From: Streptomyces luteolifulvus | GTDB lineage: Bacteria > Actinomycetota > Actinomycetes > Streptomycetales > Streptomycetaceae | Assembly (NCBI RefSeq): GCF_008806595.1 | Contig: NZ_VZRB01000009.1 | Span: forward strand, 124,001-188,000 | Length of the DNA: 64,000 nucleotides | Direction: 5' to 3' | In this document: one piece after another, positions 1-9,555 of the stretch | Numbering within the stretch: the first letter of the stretch is position 1 | Layout of the letters: each line of letters starts with the position of its first letter | Made by a program: the position numbers and the translations under genes | Notes under the pieces: model-generated | What the model was told of the DNA's origin: nothing | Seen by the model: the letters and a program-made list of their open reading frames with translations, nothing else | The model's database searches: none

Positions 1-634
1 ACGGGGGCGTGTCCGTCCAGGTCTGCCGGCCGGCCGCATCGTCGGCGGCCGGGGTCTCGGGCCACGGGGGCGCAGGGGAAGCCGGCTCCTCCGTCGTCCA
101 GTGCCGCAGGGCGCCGGACTCCACGTCGATCTGCGCGCTCAGCGCGTCCAGGTCGTCGTCCGCGAAGCGGCGGGCCCGGTCGCGGGCCGCCCAGCGCAGC
201 GAGTCGGCCGCGTGGGTGATCCGCTCGGTGCGTTCGCGCAGCGAGGGCAGCCGCTCGGTGAGCGTCGCCCGGTCCGGCTCGGACTCCAGGCGCCTGAGCT
301 CGCCGTCCAGTTCGTGGCCGTGCGCACTGAGCCGATCGAACAGGCCGAGGGATTCCTTGAGCGATTCGTCCTCGGCCACGCCGGCGTGCAGGGCGTCCTG
401 TGTGGCACGCATCGACGTGCGCAGCTTCAGCCGCAGCTGGGCGATCTCGCCGGCCGGGCCGGGCTGGGCGAAGGACTTGGCTCGCAGGGTGTGGTCCTCG
501 ACCGTGCGGCGGGCCTGGGTGATGGTACGGTCCACACCGCGCTTGGCGGCGCCGACCACCTTCACCGTGGCGTAGGCACCGAGGACCAGGAAGAGCACGA
601 AGAGCAGGGCAACGACTGCGATCACTGCTTCCAC
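1..634 (-). CDS. Membrane-anchored coiled hypothetical protein (3' end outside window)
   Basis: The reading frame starts at a GTG (634-632) with GAGGAG about 6 nt upstream and runs off the left edge. The protein begins MEAVIAVVALLFVLFLVLGA, a single N-terminal membrane segment. A charged, mainly helical region follows, rich in Glu, Arg and Leu (for example LRLKLRTSMRATQDAL and LERLPSLRERTERI type stretches), probably coiled coil, and then an acidic Pro-rich tail with many Thr and Trp. No catalytic motif is visible. It lies downstream of leuS on the same strand but is separated by a hairpin terminator, so it is probably its own transcription unit. Function unknown; a cytoplasm-facing membrane scaffold is the most that can be inferred. 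The C-terminus is not in the window. Confidence 0.72.
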   Translation of the reverse strand, partial: MEAVIAVVALLFVLFLVLGAYATVKVVGAAKRGVDRTITQARRTVEDHTLRAKSFAQPGPAGEIAQLRLKLRTSMRATQDALHAGVAEDESLKESLGLFDRLSAHGHELDGELRRLESEPDRATLTERLPSLRERTERITHAADSLRWAARDRARRFADDDLDALSAQIDVESGALRHWTTEEPASPAPPWPETPAADDAAGRQTWTDTPP

Positions 635-695
635 GAGGCTCCTCCTCGGCCGGCTGCGACGCACTCCGCGCCGCTCTTCAACGGTAAACGCAACA

Positions 696-732
696 GGCAG
701 GTCCGGAGTTCCGAGAGAACCCCGAACCTGCC
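696..732 (-). terminator. Terminator downstream of leuS
   Basis: An inverted repeat with arms GGCAGGT (696-702) and ACCTGCC (726-732) continues inward with imperfect pairing around a TCTC loop. It sits between the end of leuS and the next minus-strand gene. There is no long U-tract, as is common for Streptomyces terminators. Confidence 0.5.
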
Positions 733-789
733 CGTAGGGGACTACCCCGAGCCGGGACCGCGGCAACGGCTCGCGCACCCGGCCGGTGT

Positions 790-3681
<2,892 letters not shown>

Positions 3682-3722
3682 GATCCTCAAAGCTCCATCG
3701 ATCGTCTCTGCCAGCACAAATG

Positions 3723-3747
3723 AAAAATCCCCTCGCACAGGAGGGGA
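3723..3747 (-). terminator. Intrinsic terminator of the leuS attenuator
   Basis: On the minus strand, TCCCCTC, a six-base loop and GAGGGGA form a perfect 7-bp stem followed directly by five T residues. It lies 42 nt before the leuS start and after the leucine leader peptide. A U-tract this clear is unusual for Streptomyces and fits a regulated, Rho-independent terminator inside a leader. Confidence 0.8.
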
Positions 3748-3793
3748 CGCCGCGCCGATTCCGAACCGTCCGATGACCGGCGGTCGGGACTGA

Positions 3794-3832
3794 TCAGCGC
3801 GGCTCGCTAAGCAGAAGGCGTACGGCACGCAT
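3794..3832 (-). CDS. leuS leader peptide (three consecutive Leu codons)
   Basis: A 12-codon reading frame, ATG at 3832 and TGA at 3796-3794, encodes [12 protein letters not shown]. Residues 6-8 are Leu-Leu-Leu with codons CTT CTG CTT; CTT is a rare leucine codon in high-GC genomes. No Shine-Dalgarno sequence precedes it, but TACCCT ends exactly 6 nt before the ATG, which suggests a leaderless transcript that starts at the peptide. The peptide lies upstream of an intrinsic terminator and leuS, the classical layout for attenuation by ribosome stalling at leucine codons when charged tRNA-Leu is scarce. Too short for gene finders; recognised by position and codon content. Confidence 0.72.
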   Translation of the reverse strand: MRAVRLLLSEPR

Positions 3833-4117
3833 GGCGTTAGGGTACCGCAGGCCTTGAGACGACCGCGACGCGCATACGTATGCCTCCTTGGCACACGGGT
3901 GTCGCTCCCGCGGACCCCATGGGCCACTTCGACAACACCGACAAAATCTGAACCCAGGTCAAAAGGTTACTTCGCGTAACAACCACTAAGGGGACATCAC
4001 CACAACCCCATCGGCTCTTGATAACGACGCAATAACTCAAACGCCGTACCCATCGGTATGGCGCCGCTTAGAGTGCGGCAGCGGGACCGCTTTCCCGAAC
4101 CGCTCGGAGTTGCCCCC

Positions 4118-5398
4118 ATGAACCCTCGTCTCAGTGACAGCTCGCTCCCCAAACCCGGCCGGTCGGCCTACGGGATGGTGACCGCTGTCGTTCTGCTGCT
4201 CATACCTGTGGTCGTGCTGCTCGGCGGCACCTGGCTCCAGGACTTCCTCAACTTCGGTGCGGGCGTTCTGTCGCTCGTCTCCCTCACCTGCTCCGTGATC
4301 TGGGGGCTGGTGGCCCAGGACCGGATGATCCTCAACATCCGCCAGCGGATCATCGCGCAGGGCATCCACCGGGTGACCGCCGTGGCCGCGATCGCGTTCC
4401 TCCTCGTACACATCACGATCAAGCTGACGCTCGAGCACACCGTCCTGGTCGCGGCGCTGATCCCCTTCAGCCTCGGTGTCGAGGGCAGCGGCGGACTCAT
4501 CGGCCTGGGCTCCCTGGCCGCCATGCTCATGATCTTCGTGGGCATCACCGGCGCGCTGCGCAACCAGTTCGCCTCCCCGGCACCGGTCGCCGCGCGCTGG
4601 CGCGCGATGCACATGCTGGCCTATCCGGCCTGGTGCGCGGCCCTGATCCACGGACTGTACGCCGGCCGCCCGGCGAAGACGTTCTTCATGGTGTCGTACG
4701 AACTGTGTGTGATCGGAGTCGCCGCGGCCCTCGCTCTACGCGCGGCACCCCGCCCGTTCAAGCGCAAGGTCGCCGACCGGATCATCGCGATCCTGGGCAC
4801 CGAGGAGCGCCCGGGCCGCGAGGACCTGGAGGCGAGCCGGGCCAGGGTGGCGGAGTCCGCGCTGCCGGGCTACGAGAACCAGCGCGCCGCACAGCCGCGC
4901 GCGTCGGCACCCCGCTACGAGGCGCCCGCGCAGCCCGCGGCGCCGGAGCCTGCGAACGGTTTCGCGGCCGCCTACCGGGCCGTCTCGACACCGCAGCGCC
5001 CGCAGCAGCCCTTCGGGGCGGACCAGACCGCGCGCATGGACCTGCCGCTGGACATGCAGGCCACCGAGGCGATGCCGCGGGTCGACAACGGCGCCGGCAC
5101 CTCCGGCAGCTGGCCGATTCCGTCGCCGCCCCCCGTCGGCGAGGCGCCCCGGTCGTCCTACGACCCGCTCCAGGACACCGGATACGACATCCCGGCCTAT
5201 GGCAATCCGGGCACGAACGGGTATGGCGGCCGTGATGTGTACGACACAGGTGAGTCGAACACCCTCTACGGCACGTACAACCAGAACGACACGTACAACA
5301 GCGGTCCCGCCACTGAACCATCGCCCGGTGCTCCGTACGACTTCGAGGCACCGGGTTCGGGCGAACCTTGGAACATGCCTTCCGGAGGCTATAGGTGA
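4118..5398 (+). CDS. Ferric-reductase-like/cytochrome b-type membrane protein
   Basis: The ATG at 4118 (MNPRLSDSSL) has GGAG at 4106-4109. Residues about 15-215 hold roughly six membrane segments, with a His in GIHRVTAVAAIAFLLVHITI, another in LEHTVLV and more in MHMLAYPAWCAALIHGLYAG. Paired intramembrane His of this kind resembles the haem-binding ferric-reductase-like transmembrane family. The C-terminal half (about 225-426) is a long, Pro/Gly/Tyr-rich disordered tail. The stop overlaps the start of the next gene (GTGA), so the two are translationally coupled. The partner is a NuoF/ferredoxin protein, so the pair probably moves electrons from a soluble donor to the membrane haem. The acceptor is unknown. 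Confidence 0.8.
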   Translation: MNPRLSDSSLPKPGRSAYGMVTAVVLLLIPVVVLLGGTWLQDFLNFGAGVLSLVSLTCSVIWGLVAQDRMILNIRQRIIAQGIHRVTAVAAIAFLLVHITIKLTLEHTVLVAALIPFSLGVEGSGGLIGLGSLAAMLMIFVGITGALRNQFASPAPVAARWRAMHMLAYPAWCAALIHGLYAGRPAKTFFMVSYELCVIGVAAALALRAAPRPFKRKVADRIIAILGTEERPGREDLEASRARVAESALPGYENQRAAQPRASAPRYEAPAQPAAPEPANGFAAAYRAVSTPQRPQQPFGADQTARMDLPLDMQATEAMPRVDNGAGTSGSWPIPSPPPVGEAPRSSYDPLQDTGYDIPAYGNPGTNGYGGRDVYDTGESNTLYGTYNQNDTYNSGPATEPSPGAPYDFEAPGSGEPWNMPSGGYR

Positions 5399-7005
5399 AC
5401 GAGGCCCTGCCCGACGTCCCAGAAGTCCGCGTGGTCGGACTTCCCCAGCTCACGTCGGGCTTCGACCTTGTCGAAAGACTCGATCTGCCCATGCATCTGA
5501 AGGTGCACGGGCCGCTCGAACCCATGGGCGGCGAGCAGCTCGCGAAGCTCGCCGAGAACATCAATCTGAAGGGCCGCGGCGGCGCGGGCTTCCCCTTCCA
5601 CAAGAAGCTGCGCTCGGTCGCCGAGTCGGCGATCAAGCGCGGTGTGCGGCCGGTCGTCGTCGTCAACGGCAGTGAGGACGAGCCGGCCTGCCGCAAGGAC
5701 ACGGTGATGATCAACCGTGCCCCGCACCTCATTCTGGACGGCGCGCTCCTGGTGGCGGAGGCGCTGGGTGCCCGCACGCTCGTGGTGGGGGTCACCCGTG
5801 AGTCCACGCAGCGCTCGATGGAGGCGGCGCTCGCCGAGCGCGGTCTGAGCAACAGCCGGCGGTCCGCGCTGCGCGCGAGCGTGCAGCGCAATCCGGTGCG
5901 CATGGTCACGGGCGCCGCCGCGTCGCTGATCCGCTCCATCGACGGCGGTCCTGCCATCCCGCCGGGCCGCAAGATCAGCGCCTCGCAGAGCGGCGTCGGC
6001 GGCGCGCCCACGCTGCTGTCCAACGCCGAGACGTTCGCGCAGCTGGCGATCGCCGCGCGCATCGGCCCCGAGCGCTACGGCAACACCGGCCTGTACGACG
6101 AGCCGGGCACCGTCATACTCACGGTCTCCGGGGCGGTCGCGCGCCCCATGGTGATCGAGGTGCCGACGGGTGTGCCGCTGCGCTACGTCCTCCAGCTCGC
6201 CGGCGCCCCGCCCGTTCCGCAGGGCGTGCTGACGGGCGGCTATCACGGCAAGTGGATCGACGCGGCGACCGTCAACGAGGCGATCGTCTCCCGCAACTCC
6301 CTGGATGCGGTGGGCGGTTCGCTGGGCGCGGGCGCGATCCTGCCGATCAGCCAGGAGACCTGCCCGCTGGGCGAGTCGCTGCGCGTGGCCCAGTGGCTGG
6401 CCGAGGAGAGCGCGGGCCAGTGCGGCCCCTGCTACCTCGGTCTGCCGGCCGCGGCGCGCGGCATGGAGGACATCCTCAACGGCGGCGGGCCGGCGGCTCT
6501 GGAGGCGCTCAAGCAGGTCGCCAAGAACGTGAAGCGGCGCGGCGCGTGCTCGCACCCCGACGGCTCCGCGATGTTCCTGGAGTCCACCATCAAGGCGTTC
6601 ACGGACGACCTGGCCGCGCATGTCCTCGGAAACGGCTGCGGACGGCCCGTGGAGGGCGTTCTGCCGCTCTTCGAGGGCGGCCAGCTACCGACGGGCATCG
6701 CGGGCGGCGGCGAGGCCGAGGACAACGGTCCCAGCCGTCAGAAGATCTTCGTCGACTGGACGCTGTGCCGGGGTCACGGCCTGTGCGCGGACATCCTCCC
6801 CGAGGTCTTCGAGCTCGGCGCCGACGGCTTCCCCACCGTCGCCCAGGCGAAGGTACCGCGCTTCGCCGAGGCCAAGGCTCTACGCGCGGTGCGTCGCTGC
6901 CCGGCGCTCGCCCTGCGCATCGAGGAGGACACGCGCGCGCAGACGCCGTCCCGCAATCTGCCGGTGCTCTCCCAGGGCCGCGGACGCCGCGCCCTGGGAC
7001 GCTGA
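5395..7005 (+). CDS. NuoF-like (51 kDa) flavoprotein fused to a C-terminal 3Fe-4S ferredoxin
   Basis: Starts at GTG 5395, overlapping the upstream stop by 4 nt. The N-terminal 430 residues resemble the NADH-binding subunit of complex I: the glycine-rich GRGGAGFPFHKK and NGSEDEPACRKD match FMN/NADH-site motifs. A SLBB-like stretch around VIEVPTGVPLRYVL follows, then an iron-sulfur region. In NuoF the last is ESCGxCxPCR; here it reads ESAGQCGPC, so the first Cys is Ala (residue 340), with Cys at 343 and 346 and a later GACSHPDG. The last 80 residues form a separate ferredoxin: CRGHGLC near residue 458 and a lone CP near 502, a three-Cys 3Fe-4S pattern. Inference: the ferredoxin passes electrons from the flavin domain to the partner membrane protein. 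No other nuo gene is nearby, so it is not respiratory complex I. Confidence 0.85.
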   Translation: MNEALPDVPEVRVVGLPQLTSGFDLVERLDLPMHLKVHGPLEPMGGEQLAKLAENINLKGRGGAGFPFHKKLRSVAESAIKRGVRPVVVVNGSEDEPACRKDTVMINRAPHLILDGALLVAEALGARTLVVGVTRESTQRSMEAALAERGLSNSRRSALRASVQRNPVRMVTGAAASLIRSIDGGPAIPPGRKISASQSGVGGAPTLLSNAETFAQLAIAARIGPERYGNTGLYDEPGTVILTVSGAVARPMVIEVPTGVPLRYVLQLAGAPPVPQGVLTGGYHGKWIDAATVNEAIVSRNSLDAVGGSLGAGAILPISQETCPLGESLRVAQWLAEESAGQCGPCYLGLPAAARGMEDILNGGGPAALEALKQVAKNVKRRGACSHPDGSAMFLESTIKAFTDDLAAHVLGNGCGRPVEGVLPLFEGGQLPTGIAGGGEAEDNGPSRQKIFVDWTLCRGHGLCADILPEVFELGADGFPTVAQAKVPRFAEAKALRAVRRCPALALRIEEDTRAQTPSRNLPVLSQGRGRRALGR

Positions 7006-7013
7006 CCGCACCG

Positions 7014-7046
7014 ACGCCGGGCCGCCCGCTCCGGGCGGCCCGGCGT
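7014..7046 (+). terminator. Terminator after the flavoprotein/ferredoxin gene
   Basis: A perfect 15-bp stem (7014-7028 with 7032-7046) with a 3-nt loop starts 8 nt after the stop codon and is followed by TTCTC. Confidence 0.85.
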
Positions 7047-7079
7047 TCTCGTGTCGTGGGCGAACGGCTCCGTACACAC

Positions 7080-7119
7080 GTCGAAGGCGGGTCATCCGAT
7101 CGGATGACCCGCCTTCGAC
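7080..7119. terminator. 40-bp perfect palindrome, bidirectional terminator
   Basis: Positions 7080-7119 are a perfect palindrome centred on CCGATCGG. It lies between the converging flavoprotein gene and tRNA-Ala and starts a few bases beyond the tRNA 3' end, so it probably terminates the tRNA transcript and backs up the terminator at 7014. Confidence 0.7.
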
Positions 7120-7120
7120 T

Positions 7121-7200
7121 TCTGTGGAGCTAAGGAGAATTGAACTCCTGACCTCCTGCATGCCATGCAGGCGCTCTACCAACTGAGCTATAGCCCCTTG
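7121..7200. repeat. 80-bp direct repeat carrying tRNA-Ala, copy 1
   Basis: Identical to 8135-8214. The identity covers the whole tRNA plus TCTG on one side and TTG on the other, then stops abruptly. This indicates a recent tRNA duplication or a recombination event with the tRNA as target. Confidence 0.8.
7125..7197 (-). tRNA. tRNA-Ala (anticodon GGC), copy 1
   Basis: Read on the minus strand, the 73-nt gene begins GGGGCTATAGCTCAG and ends TTAGCTCCA. The acceptor GGGGCTA pairs with TAGCTCC. The anticodon stem CCTGC/GCAGG encloses ATGGCAT, giving anticodon GGC for Ala codon GCC. The T arm contains GTTCAATTC. CCA is not encoded. An identical copy is at 8139-8211. Confidence 0.97.
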
Positions 7201-7323
7201 CGGCGTTCCGCCGGTGTCCCGGCGGCGACGCCAACATTACACGGTCGACGGGGTGCAGCACCAAATCGTTTCCGTTCTGCACGGATTCGGCACTTTCATC
7301 GAGTTTGTTGGATTTGTCGGATT

Positions 7324-7557
7324 TCAAGCGGTGACAAAGGAGTAGAACCGCTTGAGCGTGCAGTGCTCTTCGAGGAGCCGGCCGTAGATCGGCTCACCCT
7401 CCAGTTCGCGGTACGTCTCGATCGGGTCGCCTTTTATGATCAGCGCCCGCGCGCATTCCTCGCACCAGTACTGGTAGTCGGGGTTGACCGGCTCCATGTC
7501 CCGGACAATGGGCGTGCCGCTGCCGCACCAGTCGCACTTTCGCCTGTGTGCACCCAT
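7324..7557 (-). CDS. Small zinc-ribbon protein (77 aa)
   Basis: The protein has one Cys-x2-Cys pair in KCDWCGSGTP and a second in YWCEECARALI, the spacing of a treble-clef or zinc-ribbon knuckle, followed by an acidic, aromatic C-terminal half (KGDPIETYRELEGEPIYGRL). The ATG at 7557 follows the stop of the upstream zinc-ribbon gene by 3 nt, so the two are co-transcribed. No enzymatic motif is seen. A metal-binding or nucleic-acid/protein-contact role is possible but not shown. Confidence 0.7.
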   Translation of the reverse strand: MGAHRRKCDWCGSGTPIVRDMEPVNPDYQYWCEECARALIIKGDPIETYRELEGEPIYGRLLEEHCTLKRFYSFVTA

Positions 7558-7560
7558 CGA

Positions 7561-7734
7561 TCAGCTCCAGCTGTGGCCGCAGGCCGTGCACACGTAGGAG
7601 ATTCCGCCGTTGTCGCCGAGCACTTGGGCGACATGCACGGAACCGCAGGAAGGGCAGCTGAGGCGGGTGACCGTGTCCCGTGTCGACGCTGCTTCGAGGA
7701 GGTGGCCGACCTCCTCGAGGATGCTCGCAGGCAT
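7561..7734 (-). CDS. Mini zinc-ribbon protein (57 aa)
   Basis: Starts ATG 7734 with a GGGAGGGAGCAG-type Shine-Dalgarno region and encodes MPASILEEVGHLLEAA, then CPSCGSVHV and VCTACGHSWS before the stop at 7563-7561. The two Cys-x2-Cys knuckles about 25 residues apart make a complete zinc ribbon. It is first in a two-gene unit with the 77-aa zinc-ribbon protein downstream. The fold is like TFIIS or transposon-type zinc ribbons; function unknown. The coding frame is supported by high GC at third positions. Confidence 0.65.
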   Translation of the reverse strand: MPASILEEVGHLLEAASTRDTVTRLSCPSCGSVHVAQVLGDNGGISYVCTACGHSWS

Positions 7735-7803
7735 CACTGCTCCCTCCCGTCGGGCCGCGCCCCCTTCCGGCCGTTTGATTCTGCCACGGCCGGACCGATA
7801 CGG

Positions 7804-8043
7804 TCAGCGACGCCTGAGTACCAGTCCGGCCACGGCACCCCCCGCGGCGGTCCCGGCCAGCGCGAACATGCACGCCGAAAGCGCCTCCGCAGAGGTATAC
7901 GCCCCGGAGGCCCCCAGTGACTCAAGCCGGTTCAGGAAGAGTGTGCCGAACACGGCGGCGCCGATCAGCTGCCCGAGCTGTGACCGTCGCGAGCAGAGCG
8001 CCGGGAGCATCTGTGCCGCCTCACCGAAGTGCCGTACGCACAC
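7804..8043 (-). pseudogene. C-terminal remnant of an MFS (DHA2-type) transporter
   Basis: The frame encodes about 60 residues like the last transmembrane pair of drug:H+ antiporters (SQLGQLIGAAVFGTLFLNRL, then ALSACMFALAGTAAGGAVAG) and ends in VLRRR. Nothing resembling the preceding 400 residues of such a transporter is present. The upstream DNA is the tRNA terminator, so this is a decayed fragment. It lies between the duplicated tRNA genes, as expected for debris of a past insertion. Confidence 0.6.
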
Positions 8044-8064
8044 GCCCCGGAGGAAGCTGCGGAA

Positions 8065-8094
8065 TGAAAAAGCCCGCCCTCCGAAGAGGACGGG
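8065..8094 (-). terminator. Terminator of tRNA-Ala copy 2
   Basis: A 9-bp stem (8073-8081 with 8086-8094, one G-U pair) is closed by a UUCG tetraloop on the minus strand and followed by CTTTTTC, 45 nt after the tRNA 3' end. Confidence 0.85.
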
Positions 8095-8134
8095 ATCTTC
8101 TCAACCGATCTTTGACAACTCGGCAGAGTGTCGA

Positions 8135-8214
8135 TCTGTGGAGCTAAGGAGAATTGAACTCCTGACCTCCTGCATGCCATGCAGGCGCTCTACCAACTGA
8201 GCTATAGCCCCTTG
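8135..8214. repeat. 80-bp direct repeat carrying tRNA-Ala, copy 2
   Basis: Identical to 7121-7200; see that entry. The two copies start 1014 bp apart. Confidence 0.8.
8139..8211 (-). tRNA. tRNA-Ala (anticodon GGC), copy 2
   Basis: Identical over 73 nt to the gene at 7125-7197, with anticodon GGC and no encoded CCA. It has its own U-tailed terminator at 8065-8094. Confidence 0.97.
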
Positions 8215-8343
8215 TGCCACGCGGTGGAGCCGCATGGTGTTTCGCCCCGCTCGGCGGGGCGAACAAGAAGAACTCTAGCCTGTGACCTGCCGGAAAGTGA
8301 AATCCGGCCCCCACGCCCTGGAACGGCGCTGAGGCCACGCCGT

Positions 8344-9018
8344 TCAGTCGTCGTCGCCGAGCACCGGCTCCGGGAGGGTGCCCGCGTTGTGCTCGAGGAG
8401 GCGCCAGCCCCGGGCGCCCTCGCCGAGGACGGACCAGCAGCAGTTGGAGAGGCCGCCGAGACTCTCCCAGTGGCGGGCCTCCAGGCCGAGGAGACGTCCG
8501 ATGGTGGTGCGGATCGTGCCTCCGTGGCTGACCACCACGAGCGTGCCGTCCTCGGGAAGCTTCTCGGCGTGCCGGAGCACGACGGGGGCGGCGCGGTCGG
8601 CGACCTCGGTCTCCAGTTCGCCGCCGCCGCGGCGCACCGGCTCACCGCGTTTCCACGCGGCGTACTCCTCGCCGTGCCGGGAGATGATCTCCTCGTGCGT
8701 CAGCCCCTGCCAGACGCCCGCGTAGGTCTCGCGAAGGTCCTCGTCGTGGGTCACGGGCAGGCCGGTGAGCTCGGCGAGCTCGGCTGCGGTCTTCGAGGCC
8801 CGCTGCAGGTCGGAGGCGACGATCGCGTCGGGCTTGAGCGAGGCGAGCAGCCGGGCGGCGCGGCGGGCCTGGCCGACGCCCGCCTCGGTCAGCTCGACAT
8901 CGGTGCTGCCCTGGAAGCGGCGCTCCACGTTCCAGGAGGTCTGGCCGTGCCGCCACAGGATGACGCGGCGGCCCCGGCCCGGCTCACTGCCGGCCTTGCC
9001 TGCCGAGGGGGCACTCAT
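8344..9018 (-). CDS. Histidine phosphatase family protein (phosphoglycerate mutase-like)
   Basis: The catalytic signature VILWRHGQTSWN (RHG motif) is at residues about 22-33. QGSTDVELTEAGVGQARRAA follows, and the second catalytic His is in VVVSHGGTIRTTIG. At 224 residues it is normal for the branch of this superfamily that includes cobalamin/alpha-ribazole and broad-specificity phosphatases. The start ATG 9018 overlaps the rsfS stop (ATGA), so it is translationally coupled to rsfS. Substrate cannot be read from sequence. A house-cleaning phosphatase linked to ribosome or NAD metabolism is suggested only by its place in the nadD-LCP-rsfS cluster. Confidence 0.9.
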   Translation of the reverse strand: MSAPSAGKAGSEPGRGRRVILWRHGQTSWNVERRFQGSTDVELTEAGVGQARRAARLLASLKPDAIVASDLQRASKTAAELAELTGLPVTHDEDLRETYAGVWQGLTHEEIISRHGEEYAAWKRGEPVRRGGGELETEVADRAAPVVLRHAEKLPEDGTLVVVSHGGTIRTTIGRLLGLEARHWESLGGLSNCCWSVLGEGARGWRLLEHNAGTLPEPVLGDDD

Positions 9019-9455
9019 CGCACTTCCCTGAAGTCTCCGGCGTCCTCGGACTGCAGCTTGGCGTGCTCCTGGGCCTTGCCGCGGGTGGCCTTGGCGTCGG
9101 CGGGCAGTTCCAGCTCGGGGCAGTCCTTCCACAGCCGCTCCAGGGCGTAGAAGACGCGCTCCTCGCTGTGCTGGACATGGACGACGATGTCGACGTAGTC
9201 GAGCAGGACCCAGCGGGCCTCGCGGTCGCCCTCGCGGCGTACCGGCTTGGCGCCGAGGTCTTTCAGAAGCCGCTCCTCGATCTCGTCGACGATCGACTTG
9301 ACCTGGCGGTCGTTGGGCGCGGAGGCGAGCAGGAAGGCGTCCGTGATCGACAGGACGTCGCTGACGTCGTAGGCGATGACGTCATGGGCGAGCTTGTCGG
9401 CGGCCGCCTGAGCGGCGGTGTTGATGAGCTCGAGAGAGCGGTCGGTGGCGGTCAC
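9015..9455 (-). CDS. rsfS: Ribosomal silencing factor RsfS
   Basis: Belongs to the RsfS/Iojap family. It binds uL14 on the 50S subunit and blocks subunit joining when nutrients are low. GTG 9455 (VTATDRSLELINTAAQAAAD) gives 146 residues. Family-typical segments are AYDVSDVLSITDAFLLASAPN, the EGDREARWVLLDYVDIVVHV core and the ALERLWKDCPEL end. An upstream in-frame extension exists but lacks family similarity, and ACGGAAAG lies before 9455. It sits downstream of the LCP gene and nadD on the same strand and overlaps the phosphatase gene. Confidence 0.95.
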   Translation of the reverse strand: MTATDRSLELINTAAQAAADKLAHDVIAYDVSDVLSITDAFLLASAPNDRQVKSIVDEIEERLLKDLGAKPVRREGDREARWVLLDYVDIVVHVQHSEERVFYALERLWKDCPELELPADAKATRGKAQEHAKLQSEDAGDFREVR

Positions 9456-9555
9456 TACAAGGCTTTCCGTCGGCGGTCGATTCGCATCAAGGGTCTCACG
9501 GACCGCCGACGCCACCCCACGTGATTATCGGATCACATGGGGCAGCATCTGCCGG

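Larger units (their letters stand above)
3723..3844 (-). promoter_or_regulatory. leuS transcription attenuator with its promoter
   Basis: The element has, in transcription order, a TACCCT -10-like hexamer (3844-3839), the Leu3 leader peptide (3832-3794), a spacer with complementary segments, and a U-tailed terminator (3747-3723). GCCGCGC at the end of the leader (3803-3797) is complementary to GCGCGGC just before the terminator stem (3755-3749). Ribosome position on the leader could therefore change folding near the terminator. The mechanism (stalling at CTT CTG CTT relieves termination) is inferred from the layout. The exact antiterminator cannot be settled by eye. Confidence 0.65.
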
